Of a stretch of DNA of 6,352 nucleotides, positions 1 through 5,640 are shown in pieces (positions within the stretch are counted from its first letter, which is position 1; the number at the start of each line of letters is the position of its first letter). This stretch comes from Alphaproteobacteria bacterium (GTDB lineage Bacteria > Pseudomonadota > Alphaproteobacteria > UBA8366): NCBI GenBank assembly GCA_018665505.1, contig JABJCS010000686.1:1-6352 (forward strand), written 5' to 3'. Under the pieces are notes generated by a model. It was given only the letters and a program-made list of their open reading frames with translations. It searched no databases and was not told where the DNA came from. A program made the position numbers and the translations under genes.

Positions 1-1094
1 AAACTCGCCGAAGCGAACAGCGCCTGCACATCGGGTGTCGCCGATTCCGGAAGAACTTTCACCGATGCGGCGAGAAGGGATGCCGCGTATGTCAGCATGC
101 CTGTGCCGTTAAAGGCGTATTTCATCAATTCGGCGGCGAATCGTAAGCCCCGCGAACGTTCGTTCAGTGTTGCAATATTCTGCACGTCAGCCTGAACGCG
201 AACGATGAAATGGTCTTGAAAGTTCTTCCCCACACCTCTTAATGCATGCTCGGTGTCAATCCCGATCTTCCTCAAATGATCGGGGTCTCCGATGCCGGAC
301 AATTGCAATATATGAGGCGACCCGATGGCGCCGCCCGATAGAATCACTTCTCCACCTGCATCCGCACGCTGCGTCGTTCCATCGCGGGAGAACTCGACGC
401 CTACCGCCCGTTTACCTTCTAAAACGATCCGGTGGACCAAGGCGTTTGTAATGACCTGCAAATTCGCGCGACCCATCGCCGGGCGTAGATAAGAGCGGGC
501 GGTGCTGGCCCGAAACCGCCCGCCCCGGGTTTGCTGTACCCAACCGATATGGTCGCCCAATCCATGGGGTAAGTCATTGAGGTCTTCTCGATAAGCCCAA
601 CCCATTTGTCGGCCGGCCTCAATAGCGATTTCGCAAAGCTCTGGCTTGTCGCGGTTTTGCGATGTGAAGAGCGGTCCGCCTTTAGCGTGGACGGCGTCGG
701 CCGGACCCTCCCAGTTTTCTGCCTTCCGGAAATACGGGAAAGTACTGGCAGCGTCCCAGCCCCGGTTGCCCATCTGCGCCCAATGATCGTAATCCTCTGG
801 TTGCGAGCGAATATAGATCATGCCGTTGATGGAGCTGGATCCGCCCAGCACTTTGCCGCGCGGATAGGGTATTTCACGACCGTTCAGACCCGAGTCCTTG
901 TCCGCCTTATATCCCCAAGTCACCTTGGGATGATCCAGAAGTTTCATATAGCCGGCGGGAATATGAATATACGGGTTGGTATCCTTGCCGCCCGCTTCCA
1001 ATAGAATGACGCGCGTGTTTGGGTCTTCCGTCAGCCGGTTGGCGAGCACACAACCCGCCGAACCGGCACCCACGATTACATAATCCGCTTGCAT
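1..1094 (-). CDS. GMC-family FAD-dependent oxidoreductase (choline/alcohol dehydrogenase type), 3' end outside window
   Basis: Flavoenzyme expected to oxidise an alcohol to an aldehyde with FAD. I translated the minus strand codon by codon from the ATG at 1094 and the frame stays open to the window edge (364 codons). The dinucleotide-binding motif GAGSAG lies at residues 9-14, followed by the strand ending LLEAGG (31-36). GMC signature 1, GKVLGGSSSIN, is at 80-90. GMC signature 2, GAIGSPHILQLSGIG, is at 255-269. GVGKNFQDH (287-295) is the usual conserved stretch after it. The C-terminal substrate domain with the catalytic His-His/Asn pair is outside the window, so activity cannot be confirmed here. 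The start is supported by a purine-rich GGGAGAG a few bases upstream and by the motif sitting right at the N-terminus, as in choline dehydrogenase relatives (usually about 530-560 residues). It is divergent from the TauD-type gene across a 234-bp gap. Substrate unknown; a choline assignment would be over-specific. Confidence 0.95.
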   Translation of the reverse strand, partial: MQADYVIVGAGSAGCVLANRLTEDPNTRVILLEAGGKDTNPYIHIPAGYMKLLDHPKVTWGYKADKDSGLNGREIPYPRGKVLGGSSSINGMIYIRSQPEDYDHWAQMGNRGWDAASTFPYFRKAENWEGPADAVHAKGGPLFTSQNRDKPELCEIAIEAGRQMGWAYREDLNDLPHGLGDHIGWVQQTRGGRFRASTARSYLRPAMGRANLQVITNALVHRIVLEGKRAVGVEFSRDGTTQRADAGGEVILSGGAIGSPHILQLSGIGDPDHLRKIGIDTEHALRGVGKNFQDHFIVRVQADVQNIATLNERSRGLRFAAELMKYAFNGTGMLTYAASLLAASVKVLPESATPDVQALFASAS

Positions 1095-1126
1095 GACGAA
1101 CTCTCTCCCGACAATTCTTAGTTACC

Positions 1127-1155
1127 GTTCTGTCTGAATAAATATTCGTCAGAAC
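1127..1155. repeat. Nested inverted repeat, candidate operator near the GMC start
   Basis: The outer arms are GTTCTG (1127-1132) and CAGAAC (1150-1155), a perfect 6-bp match. Inside them lies a second perfect pair, GAATA (1136-1140) and TATTC (1143-1147), around a central AA. The two levels are joined by non-matching linkers of 3 and 2 bases, so it is not one continuous palindrome. It lies 33 bp upstream of the GMC start codon, where a dimeric repressor site would act on that gene. Which regulator binds, if any, is not visible. Confidence 0.45.
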
Positions 1156-1270
1156 ATAGAGGAATTAAAAAGTAATGCTGGATATCAATTTGCGTATGTC
1201 CAGCAAGCCGAGGAAAATTGCGACCGAAGTGCCGGCCAAGAACGCCAATTTCCCCACGGGACGGTGAAAA

Positions 1271-1288
1271 CACTTCCTCCCGGAAGTG
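1271..1288. repeat. Perfect 7-bp inverted repeat upstream of the TauD-type gene
   Basis: CACTTCC (1271-1277) and GGAAGTG (1282-1288) are exact reverse complements around the four bases TCCC. The right arm is part of GAAGTGCC (1283-1290), which occurs again in direct orientation at 1226-1233. The site is 40 bp before the ATG at 1329. It could be a regulator-binding site or a hairpin in the 5' leader of the dioxygenase mRNA. There is no T-run after it, so it is not a typical intrinsic terminator. Confidence 0.45.
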
Positions 1289-1328
1289 CCCTTTGGGAGA
1301 AGTAGACGACTTATGAGGGACTAAAGCG

Positions 1329-2282
1329 ATGACTGATACCGAGACCAGAGCCGGGTTGACCATCAGACCGTTAGAGGGCGCGCGATTTGGTGCGGAAGTT
1401 CTGGGGCTTACGCCGCATGAGATGACGGAGGCGCAGCGTGATGTGATTTGGGACGTATACCGGGAGCGTCATGGTTTAATGTGTTTCTCTTTCGGACGTC
1501 TGTTGGAAAGTGACGAGTTGCATGCGCTGACAGCTGTTTTCGGCGAGAACGAATTTGGGCCGGGCCGTATTAACGGGATTGGTAAAAAGGCCGAACCCGG
1601 CGAGAAAATATTACCGGTTGAAGAGCAGGTGGCCGCGCTCAAAGCGAAGGGGATCGACCCTTTCTTGGCAATGATCGGTAATCTGGAGCCCGACACCTTG
1701 GAGCGGAAGCCTGTCGCGAAGACATTTTTTGGTGAATGGGAATGGCACACCGACATGTCCTATATTCCGGTGCCGCCCACGTTCAGTTTGCTCCACGCGC
1801 GCATACTTCCGGAAGAGGGCGGCGATACGGGATTTTGCAATCAGGTGATGGCGGCGAAAGCGTTGCCGTCCGCGTTGCGCGAGCGTGTCCTCGGCCTGAC
1901 CGCCAAACACGACTCTACCTACACCCCCAGCGGTAAGCTTCGCCCCGGCATGACACCCCCGGTCACACCAGTCGAAGCCATCGGCCACGCGCATCCAATT
2001 CTCCGCAGGGTGCCGACAACCGGCGAGGAGGCAATCTATCTCGGCCGCCGTACCAACGGATATATCACTGGCCTGTCGCTGAATGAGAGCGAAGCACTGC
2101 TCAACGCGCTTTGGGAGCATGCGACCAAGCCGGAGTTTTGCTATCGCCACAAATGGCAGGTCGGTCAGGTGGTCGTATGGGACAACCGCATGATGCTGCA
2201 CATGCGCCATCCAGTGGACGAGACCCTTAATCGTTTTATGTGGCGCACCCAGACCAAGGGCGAGGCCGTCATCCCAGCTTAG
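1329..2282 (+). CDS. TauD/TfdA-family Fe(II)/2-oxoglutarate-dependent dioxygenase
   Basis: Cytosolic non-haem iron oxygenase of 317 residues. It should couple decarboxylation of 2-oxoglutarate to hydroxylation, or oxidative cleavage, of a small substrate. The iron ligands are His140 and Asp142 in WHTD and His291 in the motif WDNRMMLH (284-291). Arg302 and Arg306 stand 11 and 15 residues after the distal His, the spacing of the two arginines of E. coli TauD that bind 2-oxoglutarate and substrate. The stretch SEALLNALWEHATKPEF, shortly before WDNR, also closely resembles TauD. The protein is about 35 residues longer than TauD, and the excess lies between FGE (71-73) and His140. Residues aligning with TauD His70 and Tyr73 (taurine contacts) appear to be Gly77 and Arg80, so taurine is an unlikely substrate. 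The start is supported by GAGGGA eight bases upstream. It is divergent from the GMC gene and convergent with the aldo/keto reductase gene. Confidence 0.93.
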   Translation: MTDTETRAGLTIRPLEGARFGAEVLGLTPHEMTEAQRDVIWDVYRERHGLMCFSFGRLLESDELHALTAVFGENEFGPGRINGIGKKAEPGEKILPVEEQVAALKAKGIDPFLAMIGNLEPDTLERKPVAKTFFGEWEWHTDMSYIPVPPTFSLLHARILPEEGGDTGFCNQVMAAKALPSALRERVLGLTAKHDSTYTPSGKLRPGMTPPVTPVEAIGHAHPILRRVPTTGEEAIYLGRRTNGYITGLSLNESEALLNALWEHATKPEFCYRHKWQVGQVVVWDNRMMLHMRHPVDETLNRFMWRTQTKGEAVIPA

Positions 2283-2339
2283 GCTACGTGTGTTGGGAGC
2301 AGCCCATCATGGCCGCCGCTTCGAAGCCCGATTGCGTAC
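2283..2339. other. Short convergent gap without a clear terminator
   Basis: Two convergent genes end here, 57 bp apart. The gap contains TGGG-agcag-CCCA, a weak 4-bp stem, and a perfect 10-bp palindrome GCTTCGAAGC at 2318-2327. Neither is followed by a T-run on either strand, so I do not call an intrinsic terminator. Transcription probably ends by another means or reads into the opposing gene. Confidence 0.4.
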
Positions 2340-3326
2340 TCACACAAACTCGGCTTGGATGGATTTAATGGTGCTCAAGGCATCCGGCGATAGCGGCCCT
2401 TTGTTAACTGCATCGACGGCTTGCCGGAACTCTCCATGTGTCGCGATCCCGATCTCGACCGTCGAAAGCGCTGAGTTCGAGATCACGTACCGAACCGCCA
2501 ATTCAGGTAGCGTCGCCGCGTGACCCGAATCGATAAGTGGCTGGAACCGCAGCGCGCGCCGCACATCCGTCGCGTAGTCGTGGCTCGCCCCGATCGGGGT
2601 CACATTCTGCAGGCTCAAGGGATGCCGGGCTTCGGTGCCGGAAAGTGCACCACCGGCGAGCACCCGCACGCCGATCGAGCCGACGCCGTGTCGGTTGGCC
2701 GCGCTCAAGAGTTGGCGGTAATCCTGTGCCGGATAGCCGGCCGCCACGGTTTCTCCGGCAGACGGGACAAGCATGTTGTAAAAAATTTGCGCGCTGTCGA
2801 AACATCCGGACTCGATCAATCGATGCAGTGCGTCCGTATTGCCTTTGGCGGTAAAGCCGAGGAAGCGGGTTTTCCCTTCATCGCGGAGCTTCTCGAACAC
2901 CGGAACGATTTCGTCCAAGACTTGATCCGCGGATATGTTCCCGCGTTTGTCGTTTGGGTCTTCCAAAGTGTTGTGCAGCTGAAATATATCGACATGGTCC
3001 TGTTGCAGTCGGCTCAAGCTCGCCTCAAGGGAAGTGCGGATTGCCGTGGCTAAATCGCCTTGGTCTTCTTCGGTCACGCCGACTTTCGTACTGACGATAA
3101 TGCCGTCGCGGTTCCGCCCCAGGGCCCGTCCGAGGTTTGTTTCCGAAGTGGTATTGCCGTAACTCGGCGCGGTATCGAAGTGATTGATGCCGTTATCGCG
3201 CGCCCAAGCCACGGCATTATCTTGATCTGCTGCGCTACCTTTGGTCATTAAACCGCCGACGGCACCGCATCCGAACGTCAACATTGATAATTCGAGACCC
3301 GTGCGGCCGAACTGTTTCTTTTCCAT
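2340..3326 (-). CDS. Aldo/keto reductase family oxidoreductase
   Basis: Cytosolic NAD(P)(H)-dependent (beta/alpha)8-barrel enzyme of 328 residues that interconverts a carbonyl group and an alcohol. The N-terminus, FGRTGLELS (6-14) followed by FGCGAVGG, is typical of the family. The catalytic tetrad is complete: Asp51 and Tyr56 in FDTAPSYGN, Lys81 in VSTKVG, and His118 in FQLHN. The C-terminal part carries VRVLAGGALSG and ISNSALSTVEIGIATHGEF, which match the cofactor phosphate-binding region. Length is normal. The start is supported by AGGGAGA about nine bases upstream on the minus strand. It is convergent with the TauD-type gene and divergent from the PhyH-type gene. It resembles the bacterial branch that includes sugar/lactone-type 1-dehydrogenases and pyridoxal-type dehydrogenases, but I cannot assign a substrate or direction. 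In context it could process a carbonyl product of the neighbouring oxygenases or dehydrogenases; that is inference. Confidence 0.93.
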   Translation of the reverse strand: MEKKQFGRTGLELSMLTFGCGAVGGLMTKGSAADQDNAVAWARDNGINHFDTAPSYGNTTSETNLGRALGRNRDGIIVSTKVGVTEEDQGDLATAIRTSLEASLSRLQQDHVDIFQLHNTLEDPNDKRGNISADQVLDEIVPVFEKLRDEGKTRFLGFTAKGNTDALHRLIESGCFDSAQIFYNMLVPSAGETVAAGYPAQDYRQLLSAANRHGVGSIGVRVLAGGALSGTEARHPLSLQNVTPIGASHDYATDVRRALRFQPLIDSGHAATLPELAVRYVISNSALSTVEIGIATHGEFRQAVDAVNKGPLSPDALSTIKSIQAEFV

Positions 3327-3375
3327 CCCGAGTGTTCTCCCTTTCGCGATTGCTCAACACCGCGGGGTCCGCGAC

Positions 3376-3418
3376 GCGAATTCGTTAATAATAAAGTGGA
3401 GCCGTTCTCGGCGAATTC
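3376..3418. repeat. Pair of GCGAATTC direct repeats
   Basis: GCGAATTC occurs at 3376-3383 and again at 3411-3418, 35 bp apart start to start. The first copy is part of the perfect palindrome CGAATTCG (3377-3384). The pair sits upstream of the PhyH promoter candidate and inside the likely promoter/leader of the reductase gene, a place where an activator or repressor could act on both. An 8-bp match may also be chance. Confidence 0.3.
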
Positions 3419-3449
3419 CCATCTCCGTCGAGGGATCAAGCTTTAACAT

Positions 3450-3479
3450 TTGACTAGAATCGGGCGAAACCCTGAGAAT
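3450..3479 (+). promoter_or_regulatory. Candidate sigma70-type promoter for the PhyH-type gene
   Basis: TTGACT (3450-3455) matches five of six -35 consensus bases. GAGAAT (3474-3479) matches four of six -10 bases, with an 18-bp spacer. Transcription would start near 3486, leaving a leader of about 28 bases that contains the AGGAG (3502-3506) of the gene starting at 3514. The weak -10 would fit an activated promoter. Not experimentally supported. Confidence 0.4.
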
Positions 3480-3513
3480 ATCGTCGGCGGCGCTACGGAA
3501 CAGGAGATGCACC

Positions 3514-4374
3514 ATGCCAAAAGTACTGACCTCTGACGCGATTGATCGACTACGCCGGGACGGTTTTCATTTTCCGATCCCAGGTGTGAGCGAGACAGCT
3601 GCGGCCGATTACCGCCACCAGCTCGAAACTTTTGAAGCCGCGAATGGCGGCGCGCTGAAAGGGGCTCATCGGTTTAAGACGCATTTACTGTTCAAGTGGC
3701 TCGCGGACCTGGTTCGGGCACCGCATATCCTCGACCCGGTGGAAGATCTGATCGGGCCGGACATTCTGTGTTGGACGACCCATTGGTTCATCAAGGAGCC
3801 GCACAGCCCGAATTATGTATCTTGGCATCAGGATAACAATTACTGGGGCCTCGACACCAAAGATCTGGTGAGTGTTTGGGTGGCGCTTTCTCCCGCGACC
3901 ATTGAGAGCGGTTGCATGCGGATGCTGCCGGGCAGTCATCTGAATCCGCCAATGCCCCATGTGGATACACGAGCGGAGCATAACATGCTGACGCGCGGGC
4001 AAAGCATTATGGACATCGATGAGAGCAAGGCGGTCAATGTTGAATTGCAAACAGGCGAAGCCGCGCTGTTCGATTATTCAATTGCCCATGCTTCGTATCC
4101 CAATAATAGCGACGACCGGCGCATTGCAATTGTCCTCCGCTACATTCCGCCGCAAACCCGCCAAATACTTTCCGATTGGGACAGTGCGGCCCTGGTTAGA
4201 GGCAGCGACGCCTTTGGTCACTTCGAGCACGAACCGGTGCCGACCTGTGATTTGGACCCGGTTGCCGTCGCGTTCCATCAAATGGCGGAGGAGCGACAAC
4301 GCCAGGTCTATTTTAAAGGAACGGAATGGCAGGAGGGCCGAGTCTCCGAGCAAGGTGTCGAGGCACCTTACTAA
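3514..4374 (+). CDS. PhyH-family (phytanoyl-CoA dioxygenase-like) Fe(II)/2-oxoglutarate oxygenase
   Basis: Non-haem iron oxygenase of 286 residues, normal for bacterial PhyH-family members. It probably hydroxylates a carboxylic acid, acyl-CoA or similar small molecule, using 2-oxoglutarate and O2. The iron ligands are His105 and Asp107 in SWHQDNNYW and His192 in YSIAHASYPNNS. Arg203 follows His192 by 11 residues, the position of the 2-oxoglutarate-binding arginine in human PHYH. Between them, VSVWVALSPATIESGCMRMLPGSHL (about residues 119-143) is the characteristic PhyH core. The start is set by AGGAG at 3502-3506, seven bases before the ATG. It is divergent from the aldo/keto reductase gene and followed 90 bp later, same strand, by an FMN-dependent hydroxy-acid dehydrogenase gene. 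The family is broad (fatty acyl-CoAs, ectoine, phosphonates, natural-product carriers), so phytanoyl-CoA itself should not be assumed as substrate. Confidence 0.92.
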   Translation: MPKVLTSDAIDRLRRDGFHFPIPGVSETAAADYRHQLETFEAANGGALKGAHRFKTHLLFKWLADLVRAPHILDPVEDLIGPDILCWTTHWFIKEPHSPNYVSWHQDNNYWGLDTKDLVSVWVALSPATIESGCMRMLPGSHLNPPMPHVDTRAEHNMLTRGQSIMDIDESKAVNVELQTGEAALFDYSIAHASYPNNSDDRRIAIVLRYIPPQTRQILSDWDSAALVRGSDAFGHFEHEPVPTCDLDPVAVAFHQMAEERQRQVYFKGTEWQEGRVSEQGVEAPY

Positions 4375-4464
4375 GTATTCCTGCCCTGCGGACTCGGCTC
4401 TCGCCACCACGCGTCTCCGCGCTATCTTGAATTTCGCCAATAGGGGCCAGCGAAGGATAATTCC

Positions 4465-5640
4465 ATGAAGCTCGACGATTGCATCAATCTGGATGATTTG
4501 CGGAAAGTCGCAAAACAGCGCGTGCCAAAGCTCATCTATGATTTCATCGAAGGCGGGTCGGAGGATGAATCCGGCCTCGCGAGGAACGAGGACGCCTTCC
4601 GTAACCGCGCCCTGGTACCGCGATACATGGTGGATATCTCCAGTATCAATCAGGATACGGAATTGTTCGGGCGCACCTATTCCAGCGCCTATGGGATCGC
4701 GCCAACCGGTGGTATTTCCAACTACCGGCATAAAGGCGATCTGATGCTGGCGCGCGCGGCACGCGATGCGAACATCCCCTTTATCATGTCTGGCGCGGCG
4801 ACTGCCCGCATGGAAGATATGGCCCGCGAAGCGCCGGATCATGGCTGGTACCAACTTTATACGGCGAAAGACCGAGCGATTGCGGATGACCAGGTCAAGC
4901 GGGCCGCTGATCTCGGTATCCCGACCTTGGTGATCACCGTCGACGTCCCCGCCAGCGGCAATCGCGAGCGCAATAAACGCAACGGTTTCGGACGGCCGCT
5001 AAAATTGTCCTTGGCGACAAAATTGGACGCGTTGCGCCATCCGCTCTGGCTCAAGGATTACATGACCAATGGCATCGCCATGCTGGCAAATTGGGAACAA
5101 TACGCTCCGGCCGGATCAAGCGCGGAAGAAGTCGGTGAATTTGTCGCCAACCAATTCCCCGGTCCTCTGACCTGGAAGGACATCGAACATTTCCGGGAAA
5201 TTTGGTCTGGAAATTTGGTGCTGAAGGGAATCATGCGAGTCGACGATGCGATCCGCGCCGCCGAAGCGGGTGTGGATGGGTTGATGATTTCCAATCATGG
5301 CGCCCGGCAGCTCGACCGTGCACCGTCGCCGCTCGACGTACTTCCCGCAATCGACGCGGCGGTTGGCGACCGGATGACTTTGATGCTGGATGGTGGCATT
5401 CGGCGGGGGGCAGACATTATGATCGCGCTCTGCATGGGGGCGAAATTCATCTTCATGGGCAGGCCGACGCTCTACGGCTGCATCGCCGGTGGGCAACCAG
5501 GTGCCGCTAAGGCGGTAGAGATCGTCCGCTCAGAAATCGAAACTAATATGAAGCAACTCGGCTGCCCGTCGCTCGATCAACTCGGTCCCGATTTTCTGCA
5601 CTGGGACGCGGACGAAGCGCGCAGGAACTTGCGGAGTTAG
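4465..5640 (+). CDS. FMN-dependent alpha-hydroxy-acid dehydrogenase/oxidase (LldD/MdlB/glycolate oxidase family)
   Basis: Flavin barrel enzyme of 391 residues that should oxidise a 2-hydroxy acid to a 2-oxo acid. The family residues are present: Tyr25 in IYDFIEGG, Tyr129 in WYQLY, Thr158 and Asp160 in ITVDVP, Arg167 and Arg169 in GNRER, Lys254 in LVLKGI, and the active-site signature SNHGARQ (276-282) with catalytic His278 and Arg281. The FMN-phosphate segments LDGGIRRG (308-315) and FMGRP follow. Length and the long segment after GNRERNKRNGF (about 170-240) resemble L-lactate and mandelate dehydrogenases, where that region attaches to the membrane and electrons go to quinone rather than O2. 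That electron acceptor is inferred, and the L-lactate assignment is not justified. AAGGA at 4453-4457 precedes the ATG. The 90-bp gap to the PhyH-type gene shows no clear terminator, so co-transcription is likely. The stop overlaps that of the opposing MFS gene. Confidence 0.94.
   Translation: MKLDDCINLDDLRKVAKQRVPKLIYDFIEGGSEDESGLARNEDAFRNRALVPRYMVDISSINQDTELFGRTYSSAYGIAPTGGISNYRHKGDLMLARAARDANIPFIMSGAATARMEDMAREAPDHGWYQLYTAKDRAIADDQVKRAADLGIPTLVITVDVPASGNRERNKRNGFGRPLKLSLATKLDALRHPLWLKDYMTNGIAMLANWEQYAPAGSSAEEVGEFVANQFPGPLTWKDIEHFREIWSGNLVLKGIMRVDDAIRAAEAGVDGLMISNHGARQLDRAPSPLDVLPAIDAAVGDRMTLMLDGGIRRGADIMIALCMGAKFIFMGRPTLYGCIAGGQPGAAKAVEIVRSEIETNMKQLGCPSLDQLGPDFLHWDADEARRNLRS

Larger units (their letters stand above)
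1095..1328. promoter_or_regulatory. Divergent intergenic region between the GMC and TauD-type genes
   Basis: This 234-bp gap must hold the promoters of both flanking, divergently read genes. I saw no convincing -35/-10 pair on either strand. It contains an AT-rich block at about 1137-1175 and two separate inverted repeats, listed individually. The TauD-type gene has GAGGGA at 1315-1320, eight bases before its ATG. The GMC gene has GGGAGAG on the minus strand close to its ATG. No small gene with a ribosome-binding site is evident in the gap. Confidence 0.6.
3327..3513. promoter_or_regulatory. Divergent intergenic region between the aldo/keto reductase and PhyH-type genes
   Basis: This 187-bp gap serves two divergently read genes. 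On the plus side it holds a sigma70-like promoter (3450-3479). It also contains an AT-rich island (3385-3395) with TATTAT on the minus strand (3388-3393), a possible -10 for the reductase gene without a good -35. A short hairpin-capable CGCGG-GGT-CCGCG lies at 3361-3373, in the leader of the reductase gene. An 8-bp direct repeat is listed separately. No coding potential with a ribosome-binding site is seen. Confidence 0.5.

Noticed and set aside
606..1004. A 132-codon plus-strand frame opposite the GMC gene.
   Set aside because: It is a mirror of the GMC coding frame, which I checked codon by codon and which contains both GMC signatures.
1611..2210. A 199-codon minus-strand open frame inside the TauD-type gene.
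   Set aside because: Fully antisense to a gene whose iron ligands and arginines are all in frame; no family resemblance seen.
1329..2282. Naming this gene tauD (taurine dioxygenase).
   Set aside because: The catalytic core matches the family, but taurine-contact positions differ and there is an insertion before the HxD motif; only a family-level name is justified.
2318..2327. Palindrome GCTTCGAAGC between the convergent genes, considered as a bidirectional terminator.
   Set aside because: Too short a stem, and no T-run follows on either strand.
2520..3053. A 177-codon plus-strand frame opposite the aldo/keto reductase gene.
   Set aside because: The reductase frame carries the complete Asp-Tyr-Lys-His tetrad; this one shows no motif and no plausible ribosome-binding site.
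4375..4464. CGCG-TCTC-CGCG (4410-4421) in the PhyH/FMN gap, considered as a terminator splitting the pair.
   Set aside because: Only a 4-bp stem, with no T-run after it; too weak to argue against co-transcription.
4078..4854. A 258-codon open frame on the minus strand across the PhyH/FMN gene junction.
   Set aside because: It lies antisense to two genes with intact catalytic motifs, has no recognisable domain, and its content (many Arg, His and Ile codons) is what the reverse complement of these coding frames gives.
4465..5640. Naming this gene lldD (L-lactate dehydrogenase).
   Set aside because: Family residues do not separate lactate, mandelate, glycolate or longer 2-hydroxy acids, and the context next to a PhyH gene does not point to lactate.
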